From: Trueperaceae bacterium | GTDB taxonomy: Bacteria; Deinococcota; Deinococci; Deinococcales; Trueperaceae | Direction: 5' to 3' | NCBI GenBank assembly: GCA_007121175.1 | Contig: SKMG01000255.1 | Location: 1 to 7,579, forward strand | DNA length: 7,579 nucleotides | Shown here: one piece after another, positions 1-5,708 of the stretch | How the letters are laid out: the number at the start of each line of letters is the position of its first letter | Position numbering within the stretch: the stretch's first letter is position 1 | Position numbers and translations under genes: made by a program | Notes under the pieces: generated by a model | What the model was told of the DNA's origin: nothing | Databases searched by the model: none | Seen by the model: only the letters and a program-made list of their open reading frames with translations

Positions 1-675
1 ACCATGCGCTTCTTCGGCAAGGCCGCGCACGCCGCGAGCACGCCCGAGCTCGGCATCAACGCGCTCGATGCCTGCATCCTCACCTTCAACGCGATCAACG
101 CCTTGCGGCAGCACGTCAAGGACGAGACCCGCATCCACGGCATCATCACCAACGGCGGCAGCGCACCCAACATCGTCCCCGAGTACGCCGAGGCCAAGTT
201 CCTGGTACGGCACCGGCGCGCCGACGAGGTCGCCGCCCTCATGGAGCGCGTGATGGCGGCCGCGCGGGGCGCCGCCGCGGCCGTCGGCGCCCGCGTGGAG
301 TTCGAGCACGGGCGCACCTATGCCGAGCGCAAGGTCAACGTCCCGCTGGCGGACCGCTTCGCGCAGCACCTCGAGGCGCAGGGCGAGCCGGTGAAGTCGG
401 CGCCCGCCATCGGCGGGGTCGGCTCGTCGGACTTCGGCAACGTCAGCCAGGTCGTGCCGGCGATTCACCCCTACGTGGCCATCGTCCCCGAGGGCGTATC
501 GGCCCACACGCCCGAGTTCGCCGCCGCCGCCGCCAGCCCGGCCGGGTTACGCGGCCTGCGCCTGGCCGCGACCGCCATGGCCGCCACCACAGCGGACCTC
601 CTCACCGATCCCACGTTCCTCGCGGCCGTCCGGGACGACTTCGGGGACCCTCCCCCAAGCGAGGCCACGGCATGA
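1..675 (+). CDS. M20 family metallopeptidase, AbgB/ACY1L2-like (C-terminal part, 5' end outside window)
   Basis: This is the C-terminal part of a zinc-dependent M20 amidohydrolase, a cytoplasmic enzyme that cleaves amide or peptide bonds in substrates such as dipeptides, N-acyl amino acids or p-aminobenzoyl-glutamate. The reading frame is open to the left edge, and the ATG at 4 lies inside the dimerisation domain, so the start and the first catalytic half (first zinc ligands and general base) are outside the window. Visible motifs are GKAAHAA (nt 16-36, whose His at 28-30 is the conserved dimerisation-domain histidine), GINALDA, GGSAPNIVPE, GSSDFGNVS and SAHTPEF (His at 505-507, the probable last zinc ligand). 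The GSSDFGNVS...HP...HT pattern fits the AbgB/ACY1L2-like branch better than M20D. The Ala-rich tail is family-like and ends at TGA 673-675. It lies 136 bp before the ABC permease pair on the same strand, suggesting a shared role in using imported substrates. The exact substrate cannot be read from the sequence. Confidence 0.9.
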   Translation, partial: TMRFFGKAAHAASTPELGINALDACILTFNAINALRQHVKDETRIHGIITNGGSAPNIVPEYAEAKFLVRHRRADEVAALMERVMAAARGAAAAVGARVEFEHGRTYAERKVNVPLADRFAQHLEAQGEPVKSAPAIGGVGSSDFGNVSQVVPAIHPYVAIVPEGVSAHTPEFAAAAASPAGLRGLRLAATAMAATTADLLTDPTFLAAVRDDFGDPPPSEATA

Positions 676-811
676 TCAGCAGCGCTCGAGGCCGCAGCGC
701 ACGGCTCGCGCGCCGTTGACGGGCCTGGGTGCCGCCCCACGTATACTCGCCTGACCAGCGCCCACAGCCCCTCGACGCCGCGCGGCGAACCGTGCGACAC
801 CATCACCTGAC
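676..811 (+). other. Non-coding gap before the permease operon
   Basis: There is no credible gene in this 136-bp gap. It holds a weak inverted repeat (GCGCT at 682-686 with AGCGC at 696-700), another (ACGGC at 701-705 with GCCGT at 712-716), and a candidate promoter listed separately. Neither inverted repeat is followed by a T-run, so no convincing intrinsic terminator for the upstream peptidase is visible. Read-through into the permeases is therefore possible. Confidence 0.5.
716..747 (+). promoter_or_regulatory. Candidate sigma70-type promoter for the ABC permease operon
   Basis: TTGACG at 716-721 matches five of six bases of the -35 consensus, and TATACT at 742-747 matches five of six of the -10 consensus. 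The spacer is 20 bp, longer than the ideal 17 bp, which weakens the call; a shifted -10 (GTATAC, 741-746) would give 19 bp. The predicted transcript would start near 754 and leave a leader of about 58 nt before the GTG at 812. An AT-rich TATACT stands out in this G+C-rich gap. This is a consensus match only. Confidence 0.4.
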
Positions 812-1732
812 GTGACCGCCTACATCCTCCGTCGGCTCTTGCAGATGATCCCGGTCGTCATCGGGATCACCCTGATCGTGTTCGTGCTGGTGCGGATATC
901 GGGCGACCCTGTGGTCTTGATGCTGCCCGAGGACGCTGAGCAGTGGCAGGTCGAGGCGCTGCGCGAGGCGCTCGGACTCGACAGGCCGATCCCGACACAG
1001 TACGTGATGTATCTGCGCGACCTGCTACGGGGTGACTTCGGCACCTCGTTGCGCTACACCAACCAGGCGGCCCTGCCGATCGTCCTCGAGCGGCTGCCCG
1101 CCACGCTGCAGCTCACCCTCGCGGCGCTGGTCGTGGCGGTGGTCATCTCCTTCCCGCTCGGCATCATCGCGGCGGTCTACCGCAACCGCTGGCCCGATGT
1201 CTTCTCCACGAGCTTCGCCGTGCTGGGCCAGGCCATGCCCAACTTCTGGCTCGGGATCATGCTGATCCTGGTGTTCGCGGTGTTCCTCGGCTGGCTGCCG
1301 GTGTCCGGCCGCGCCGGGGTCGCCTCGTACGTGCTGCCGGCGATCACCCTCGGCACCGCTCTCGCGGCGCTGCTCACGCGGCTGATGCGCTCGAGCCTGC
1401 TCGAGGTCCTCAACCAGGACTACGTCCGCACCGCCACTGCCAAGGGCCTCCAGCGGCGCAGCGTGCTGCTCAAGCACGCCGTGCGCAACGCCCTGCTCGC
1501 CTACGTCACGGTGCTCGGGCTGCAGGTCGCCACGCTGATGGCGGGAGCCGTAGTCACCGAGCAGGTGTTCGCCTGGCCGGGCATCGGCCTGTTGGCCATC
1601 CAGGCGATCAACTCGCGCGACATGCCCATCATCCAGGGGGTGGTGGTGGTCGCGGCGCTCATCGTCATGACCGCCAACTTGGCCGTGGACGTCCTCTACG
1701 CCCTCATCGACCCGAGGATCTCGTACACGTGA
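812..1732 (+). CDS. Peptide/nickel-type ABC transporter permease, DppB/OppB-like
   Basis: This is the first inner-membrane permease subunit of a peptide/opine/nickel-class importer (binding-protein-dependent transport inner membrane family). The 306-residue length is normal for DppB/OppB. The N-terminus (TAYILRRLLQMIPVVIGIT) is the family's typical first segment and supports the GTG start at 812, although no clear Shine-Dalgarno precedes it. About six membrane segments can be seen, near residues 9-28, 97-121, 134-158, 170-190, 228-250 and 275-297. The periplasmic loop after segment 1 holds the conserved GLDRPIPTQYVMYL and RGDFGTSL stretches (about 55-80). The EAA loop that docks the ATPase is at about 204-228 (YVRTATAKGL...HAVRNALL), and the FAWPGIGLL and RDMPIIQG motifs follow near 253-277. 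The stop overlaps the next gene's GTG by 4 bp (GTGA), so the two permeases are probably translationally coupled. The substrate cannot be decided between peptides, acyl-amino acids and related solutes. Confidence 0.95.
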   Translation: MTAYILRRLLQMIPVVIGITLIVFVLVRISGDPVVLMLPEDAEQWQVEALREALGLDRPIPTQYVMYLRDLLRGDFGTSLRYTNQAALPIVLERLPATLQLTLAALVVAVVISFPLGIIAAVYRNRWPDVFSTSFAVLGQAMPNFWLGIMLILVFAVFLGWLPVSGRAGVASYVLPAITLGTALAALLTRLMRSSLLEVLNQDYVRTATAKGLQRRSVLLKHAVRNALLAYVTVLGLQVATLMAGAVVTEQVFAWPGIGLLAIQAINSRDMPIIQGVVVVAALIVMTANLAVDVLYALIDPRISYT

Positions 1733-2586
1733 GGGCCGCCTGGTCGTTCCTGCGGCGGCTGCTGTCGAGCCCGATCGCGGCGTTCGGTGCCATCGTCCTG
1801 GTCGGCTTCGTGGTGATGGCGCTGTTCGCACCGCAACTCGCGCCCTTCGAGCCCGGCGCCCCCAACCTCCGCGCGCGGCTCTCACCGCCGGCGTGGGCCT
1901 TCGGCCCCGAACAGTACTTCCTCGGCACCGACCACTTGGGTCGCGACATCCTGAGCCGGCTGATCTACGGCAGCCGCATCGCGCTCCTGGTCGGCGTGGC
2001 CGGGGTGACGCTGCAGGCGCTGCTCGGCATCACGCTCGGGACCCTGGCGGGGTACTTCGGCGGACGGCTCGACATCGCCATCTCGCGGCTGATCGACACG
2101 CTCATCTCCATCCCCAACACCATCTTGTACCTCACCGTGCTGGGGGTGTTCGGCCCCAGCCTGGTGGGCCTGGTGCTGGTCATCGGCTTCATCGGCTGGA
2201 CCACCTTCGCGCGGGTGGTGCGGGCCGAGACGCTTTCCGTGCGCAACCGCGAGTTCGTGGAAGCCGCCCGGGCGCTGGGACAGCGCACGCCGATGGTGCT
2301 GCTGCGCCACGTGCTGCCGGCGATCATGGCGCCGATCATCGTGGTCGCCACCCTGAACGTGGCCACCGTGATCATCCTGGAAGCGGCGCTGTCGTTCCTC
2401 GGCTTCGGCGTGCAGCCGCCCACGGTCACCTGGGGCCGGATGCTGGCCGACGGCCGCAACTACGTGGCCACCGCCTGGTGGTTGGCTACCTTCCCCGGCC
2501 TCACCATCACGCTCTTGTGCCTGTCGCTCATCTTCCTGGGCGATCGGCTGCGCGACGTGCTCGACCCGCGGCTCCGCGGCCGCTAG
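1729..2586 (+). CDS. Peptide/nickel-type ABC transporter permease, DppC/OppC-like
   Basis: This is the second permease subunit, which pairs with the upstream DppB-like protein to form the membrane channel. The protein is 285 residues, normal for DppC/OppC. An OppC-type N-terminal region with one membrane segment (about 18-36) is followed by the diagnostic LGTDHLGRDILSRLIYGSR stretch (about 65-83). Further membrane segments lie near 85-108, 132-158, 198-216 and 253-271. The EAA loop is at about 175-200 (REFVEAARALG...LLRHVLP), and the EAALSFLGFGVQPP motif (218-231) and the C-terminal DVLDPRLRGR are classic for the family. The GTG start lies in the GTGA overlap with the upstream stop. After the TAG at 2584-2586 the operon runs into a strong hairpin at 2641-2671. 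No ATPase gene follows, which is unusual because dppB-dppC genes are commonly followed by dppD and dppF. Confidence 0.95.
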   Translation: MRAAWSFLRRLLSSPIAAFGAIVLVGFVVMALFAPQLAPFEPGAPNLRARLSPPAWAFGPEQYFLGTDHLGRDILSRLIYGSRIALLVGVAGVTLQALLGITLGTLAGYFGGRLDIAISRLIDTLISIPNTILYLTVLGVFGPSLVGLVLVIGFIGWTTFARVVRAETLSVRNREFVEAARALGQRTPMVLLRHVLPAIMAPIIVVATLNVATVIILEAALSFLGFGVQPPTVTWGRMLADGRNYVATAWWLATFPGLTITLLCLSLIFLGDRLRDVLDPRLRGR

Positions 2587-2608
2587 CCGACGCGGAGCCG
2601 ATGGACGA

Positions 2609-2659
2609 GGGGCACCGCGATGAACGGGGCACCGCGATGAACGGGGCGCCGCGATGGTC
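2609..2659 (+). repeat. Three tandem copies of a 17-bp repeat
   Basis: The unit GGGGCACCGCGATGAAC occurs exactly at 2609-2625 and 2626-2642. A third copy at 2643-2659 has three changes (CACC to CGCC, and AAC to GTC at the end). The third copy supplies almost the whole left arm of the adjoining hairpin, so the array looks like repeated duplication of a terminator arm. A more degenerate partial copy may precede it (GCCGATGGAC, near 2597-2606). It lies outside any supported gene, between the convergent dppC-like and binding-protein genes. Confidence 0.85.
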
Positions 2660-2671
2660 GCGGCGCCCCGT
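2641..2671. terminator. Strong stem-loop between convergent genes, probable bidirectional terminator
   Basis: The left arm at 2641-2654 (ACGGGGCGCCGCGA) is the exact reverse complement of 2658-2671, giving a 14-bp perfect stem with a TGG loop, nearly all G-C pairs. It stands 54 bp after the permease stop and 40 bp beyond the stop of the opposing binding-protein gene, the expected place for a shared terminator. There is no good T-run on either side (GTACGCTCTT follows on +), so it is not a textbook Rho-independent terminator. It could also work as an RNA 3'-end stabiliser or Rho-assisted stop. Confidence 0.65.
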
Positions 2672-2682
2672 GTACGCTCTTG

Positions 2683-2696
2683 GCCCGCATGCGGGC
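2683..2696. other. Short palindrome downstream of the binding-protein stop
   Basis: GCCCGCATGCGGGC is a perfect 14-bp palindrome 15 bp past the stop codon of the minus-strand binding-protein gene. It could fold as a small hairpin (GCCCG/CGGGC around CATG). With no T-run it would be at most a weak terminator or mRNA 3'-end structure. Short G-C palindromes also arise by chance in such DNA. Confidence 0.4.
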
Positions 2697-2711
2697 TCCG
2701 TCAGCGCCGGC

Positions 2712-4244
2712 TCAGTCCACCGGCTCCGCGTCGAACATCCACAGGTACTCGTCGGGTCGAGGCGACCACGCAACGGTGTCGGCCACGCCCGCCATGTTCT
2801 CGAGCTGGAACAGGTGGATGTAGACCCGCTCCTCGGCGATGATCGTGAAGATCTCCCGGAACAACTCCGCCCTGCGATCCGGATCCATCTCGACGAGCGC
2901 CTCGGCGTAGAGGGCGTCGAACTCGGGGTTGCACCAGTTGTGCATGATCGAGTACGTGTCACCACACCGAGCCGAGGTGTAGGTGAGCGCCGCGTCGCCG
3001 AGTGAGTTCCCCAGGCCGATCAGCGCCATGTGCTGGACGTTCTCGGTCTGCCAGACGCGGCTCTGATACGCGCTCCACTCCAGGATCTCGACGGTGGTTT
3101 CGATTCCCACCGCCTCCAGCATCACGGCGGTGAGCTCGACGATCTCGGTGTCGAGCGGGTAGCGGCCCGCCGGGCCCTGGATGTGGATCGTCAGCTCGCC
3201 GGGGCCGTAGCCGGCCTCTTCGAGGAGTTCCACGGCGCGTTCGGGGTCGTAGAAGTAGGTGTTCCAGAACTCGAGCGGCGCGGCGGTGATGCCCGGGCTG
3301 GCGCGGCCGCGCGTGGGTGCCCCCAGGCCGTCGTAGAGCGCATCGATCATGAGCTGGTTGTCGATGGCGTACTCGATCGCCTGCCGCACCCGCAGGTCGC
3401 TGGTGCCGACGCCCTCGGTGTTCATGATGTAGAGCATCACGCGCGGCGTGGGCCAGGGCTCGATGCGGACGCCGTCCGCCGCCTCGACGCGACCCCGGTC
3501 CGCCGGCGGGACGTTGGTGGCGATGTGCACGCCGCCGGTGAGCAGCTCGGCCACGCGGGTGGACGCCTCGGGGATGGTGCGGTGCACGAGCCGATCCCAG
3601 ACGGGCCGGCCGCGCCAGTGATCGTCGAACGCCTCCATGACGATGCGGTCGTCGCGCCGCCACTCGACCACTCGGAAGGGGCCGGTGCCGACCGGCAGAT
3701 GGTCGCTGATGTTCTCCCAGCCGCCGATGGCTTCGATGTGGTGCTTGGCCAGGATCGACGAGCCGATCCGCGACAGGCGACTCAGCAGCACCGGTTCGGG
3801 ATCGTGCGTATGGATGATGATCTCGAGCGGCCCGACGATCTCGACCTCGCGGATCTGCCGGTACTGACCGTGGTCTTGCAGCGACGCGTCGGTCGCCACG
3901 CGCTCGAGGGTGAACTTCACGTCCTCGGCGGTGAACGGCTCACCGTCATGCCACACCACGCCTTCGCGCAGGTGGAAGCGCATGGCGGTGTCGCTCACCG
4001 GTTCCCAGGAAGTCGCTAGCGCGGGCTGCAGCACGCCATCAGGGTCGGGGAAGACCAGGTAGTCGAAGATGTTGACGTGGATGGCCTCGTAGGCGGTGGT
4101 GTTGTGGTCGTGGATGTCCCAGCCCTCGTGGTCGACGCCTTGAGCCATGACGAGCTCTCGCACCGGTTGGGCGGACGCCAGGCCGAGCACGATGGCCATG
4201 AGCAGGACCAGCAGTCCTGCACCGACGCTCTTCTTAGTTCTCAT
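2712..4244 (-). CDS. ABC transporter solute-binding protein, family 5 (DppA/OppA-like)
   Basis: This is the extracytoplasmic receptor of a peptide/nickel-type ABC importer, which binds solute and delivers it to the DppB/DppC-like permeases. The protein is 510 residues, within the usual family-5 range. The signal peptide is residues 1-25: basic MRTKK, a hydrophobic core at 7-22, and a predicted cut after Ala-Ser-Ala and before Gln26. There is no lipobox cysteine, so the mature protein should be soluble in a periplasm. The family signature is at about 89-115 (RFHLREGVVWHDGEPFTAED, then FTLER). Later family-typical parts are the VRQAIEYAID segment, a YDPERAVELLEEAGY segment, and a C-terminal region with ELFREIFTIIAEERVYIHLF. 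The ATG at 4244 has a near-ideal GGAGGT five bases upstream. The gene faces the permease operon tail to tail rather than leading it, so it is transcribed separately. Partnership with the permeases is inferred from adjacency. The ligand could be an oligopeptide, an N-acyl amino acid or another conjugate. Confidence 0.93.
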   Translation of the reverse strand: MRTKKSVGAGLLVLLMAIVLGLASAQPVRELVMAQGVDHEGWDIHDHNTTAYEAIHVNIFDYLVFPDPDGVLQPALATSWEPVSDTAMRFHLREGVVWHDGEPFTAEDVKFTLERVATDASLQDHGQYRQIREVEIVGPLEIIIHTHDPEPVLLSRLSRIGSSILAKHHIEAIGGWENISDHLPVGTGPFRVVEWRRDDRIVMEAFDDHWRGRPVWDRLVHRTIPEASTRVAELLTGGVHIATNVPPADRGRVEAADGVRIEPWPTPRVMLYIMNTEGVGTSDLRVRQAIEYAIDNQLMIDALYDGLGAPTRGRASPGITAAPLEFWNTYFYDPERAVELLEEAGYGPGELTIHIQGPAGRYPLDTEIVELTAVMLEAVGIETTVEILEWSAYQSRVWQTENVQHMALIGLGNSLGDAALTYTSARCGDTYSIMHNWCNPEFDALYAEALVEMDPDRRAELFREIFTIIAEERVYIHLFQLENMAGVADTVAWSPRPDEYLWMFDAEPVD

Positions 4245-4248
4245 CTAC

Positions 4249-4254
4249 ACCTCC
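4249..4254 (-). promoter_or_regulatory. Ribosome binding site of the solute-binding protein
   Basis: Read on the minus strand, GGAGGT precedes GTAG and the ATG at 4244-4242. This near-perfect Shine-Dalgarno at good spacing fixes the start of the binding protein and suggests high expression, as expected for a periplasmic receptor. Confidence 0.8.
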
Positions 4255-4353
4255 GACCGATCGGATGACGCATCCTCGGCGCCTACGGCAGGCATCCCGC
4301 CAGGCCATTGCAGCACAGCGACGCCGGGGGACCGTGGTATCCGATGGTGCCCC

Positions 4354-4382
4354 ACGCTACTCGCGCACGCGCGTGCGGTCAA
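4354..4382 (-). promoter_or_regulatory. Candidate promoter for the solute-binding protein with an embedded palindrome
   Basis: On the minus strand, TTGACC (4382-4377) is a five-of-six match to the -35 box. After a 17-bp spacer comes TAGCGT (4359-4354), which keeps the TAnnnT pattern of a -10 box. Transcription would begin near 4347, leaving a leader of about 100 nt. Almost the whole spacer is occupied by a perfect 14-bp palindrome, CGCACGCGCGTGCG (4364-4377), a position where a bound regulator would block RNA polymerase. The same 205-bp gap must also carry the promoter of the divergent M20D gene, for which I see only a weak TAGCCT at 4401-4406 without a matching -35. The calls rest on consensus matching alone. 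Confidence 0.35.
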
Positions 4383-4438
4383 CTCCCTCGCGGCCGGTGG
4401 TAGCCTGCGCCACCGCACGACCGCCCTCTGGGCCGCTT

Positions 4439-4446
4439 GGGAGGAA
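4439..4446 (+). promoter_or_regulatory. Ribosome binding site that sets the start of the M20D amidohydrolase
   Basis: GGGAGGAA lies just before CCG and the ATG at 4450, a good Shine-Dalgarno at normal spacing. It supports the ATG at 4450 over any start further upstream in the open frame that runs back to 4147, which would overlap the start of the opposing binding-protein gene. Confidence 0.8.
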
Positions 4447-4449
4447 CCG

Positions 4450-5622
4450 ATGACACTCGCCGACGCCGACGACCTGCGCGCCGACCTCGTTTCCTGGCGC
4501 CGAGCGCTGCACGCCCAGCCCGAGCTCTCGTATCAGGAGGTCCGCACAGCGGCGTTCGTGCGCGAGCAGCTCGAACGGCTCGGACTGCGCCCCTCGCCGC
4601 CGTTGGCGGGCGGCACCGGCCTCACCTGCCTGATCGAGGGGCGTGCGGACGGCCCCACGGTGGCCTTGCGCGCCGACATGGACGCGCTGCCGATAAGCGA
4701 GCAGAACGAGGTCCCCTACGCCTCGACCGTCCCCGGCGTGGGCCACATGTGTGGGCACGACGCCCACACCGCGATGCTGCTCGGCGCCGCGACGCTGCTG
4801 GCGCGTCGGCCGCCGGCGCGGGGACACGTCAAGCTGCTCTTCCAGCCTGCCGAGGAAGGCGGCGCCGGCGCGGCGCGCATGATCGCCGATGGGGCGCTCG
4901 AGTCGCCCGCGGTGAAGGCGATCTTCGCGCTGCACGTCTTCCCCGGCGTGGAGGTGGGCCACCTGACGGTCTGCCCCGGCCCAGCCACCGCCGCCAGTGA
5001 CGCTTTCGACGTCGAGGTGATCGGCCGCGGCGGACACGCGGCGCACCCGCACCAGGCTGTCGATGCGGTGGCCGTGGCGGCGCAGGTGATCGGCGCGCTG
5101 CAGCACGTGGTGAGCCGCCAGACCGATCCGCTGACACCGCTGGTTCTCACCGTCGGTCGGGTCCAGGGCGGCTTCGCACGCAATGTGATCGCGCCCTCGG
5201 TCCGGCTCGAGGGGACCGCCCGCTCGTTGGATCCCGCCTTGCGCGAGCGCCTGCCGGCGCTCTTGGAGCGCATCATCGCGGGCGTGACGGGAGCGCTCGG
5301 CGCCACCTATGAGCTCGCTTACCAGCAGGGCTATCCCTCCACCCGCAACGATCCGGCGTTGGTGCCGGTGCTCGCCGACACCGTCGAAGCGCTCCTCGGC
5401 AGCGGCCGGCTGAAGGAGGTGCCGCCCTCGATGGGCGGCGAGGACTTTGCGTTCTACGCCGAGCGGATTCCTGGCCTGATCGCGCGCCTCGGCGTGCGCA
5501 ACGAGGCGCGCGGCCTGGTACACCCCCTGCATCACCCCCGCTTCGATCTCGACGAGGACGCGCTGCCGCTGGGAGCGGCGGTACTGGCGCAGCTCGCGAC
5601 GCGCTGGCTCGAGGCAGCCTGA
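4450..5622 (+). CDS. M20D family amidohydrolase (hippurate hydrolase / N-acyl-amino-acid amidohydrolase type)
   Basis: This is a complete 390-residue cytoplasmic metalloamidase that removes an acyl or aminoacyl group from an amino acid; relatives include hippurate hydrolase, N-acetyl-amino-acid deacetylases and IAA-amino acid hydrolases. The N-terminus has the usual RRALHAQPELSYQE (17-30). Metal-ligand motifs are all present: MCGHDAHT (Cys101, His103), PAEEGGAGA (Glu135/Glu136), LHVFPG (His162), and LHHPRF near the C-terminus (His361). GGEDFAFY (Glu331) is also conserved. The dimerisation domain carries GRGGHAAHP (His196). The Cys ligand distinguishes M20D from the other M20 enzyme in this window. 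The length is normal and no key residue is missing, so it should be active. It is divergent from the binding-protein gene across a shared 205-bp promoter region, which suggests joint regulation and a role in hydrolysing imported conjugates. It is probably not in an operon with the downstream dehydrogenase, since a decayed region separates them. Substrate specificity is not readable from sequence. Confidence 0.95.
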   Translation: MTLADADDLRADLVSWRRALHAQPELSYQEVRTAAFVREQLERLGLRPSPPLAGGTGLTCLIEGRADGPTVALRADMDALPISEQNEVPYASTVPGVGHMCGHDAHTAMLLGAATLLARRPPARGHVKLLFQPAEEGGAGAARMIADGALESPAVKAIFALHVFPGVEVGHLTVCPGPATAASDAFDVEVIGRGGHAAHPHQAVDAVAVAAQVIGALQHVVSRQTDPLTPLVLTVGRVQGGFARNVIAPSVRLEGTARSLDPALRERLPALLERIIAGVTGALGATYELAYQQGYPSTRNDPALVPVLADTVEALLGSGRLKEVPPSMGGEDFAFYAERIPGLIARLGVRNEARGLVHPLHHPRFDLDEDALPLGAAVLAQLATRWLEAA

Positions 5623-5708
5623 GACCGGAAGTGCCTGCAGGCGAGTCCGGGACCGGAGCCGCGCCGGGGACCGGAGGTGCGAGGCGCGGCGGGGACCGTG
5701 CTAACGTG
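5623..5708 (+). repeat. G-rich junction with repeated GACCGGA motif
   Basis: Between the M20D stop and the decayed permease is a short stretch with GACCGGA at 5623-5629, 5651-5657 and 5669-5675, and a broken form GACCGTG at 5694-5700. The spacing is irregular (28, 18 and 25 bp), so this is a degenerate direct repeat rather than an ordered array. A GCCTGCAGGC palindrome lies at 5633-5642. No gene is supported here. It may be the scar of the deletion that removed the 5' part of the following pseudogene, or simply low-complexity G+C-rich sequence. Confidence 0.4.

Noticed and set aside
4..6. ATG at position 4 as the true start of the first gene
   Set aside because: It is followed at once by the GKAAHAA dimerisation motif, which lies mid-protein in M20 enzymes, and the frame is open to the window edge.
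1025..1885. 286-residue open frame on the minus strand opposite the permeases
   Set aside because: It is an antisense shadow: very rich in Arg, His, Gly and Asp with no domain, and lying over two clear membrane permease genes.
2609..2671. CRISPR-like or mobile-element end
   Set aside because: The repeat units are directly abutting with no spacers, number only three, and no cas or transposase gene is present; the arrangement fits a duplicated terminator arm.
1893..3005. 370-residue plus-strand frame over the DppC-like gene and into the binding-protein gene
   Set aside because: It crosses the permease stop, the terminator and an opposing gene, and its Arg/His/Pro-rich composition has no family pattern; a G+C-driven spurious frame.
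3030..4019. 329-residue plus-strand frame opposite the binding protein
   Set aside because: It is antisense to a strong family-5 binding protein and has only shadow-type composition.
4401..4406. TAGCCT as the -10 box of the M20D gene
   Set aside because: No acceptable -35 sequence lies 16-18 bp upstream, so it is not listed as a promoter.
4147..4449. Upstream extension of the M20D frame to 4147
   Set aside because: The added residues show no family similarity, overlap the opposing binding-protein start, and a good Shine-Dalgarno at 4439-4446 serves the ATG at 4450.
4357..5535. 392-residue minus-strand frame opposite the M20D gene
   Set aside because: It covers a complete M20D enzyme with all metal ligands; the antisense frame shows no motif or ribosome binding site that I can support.
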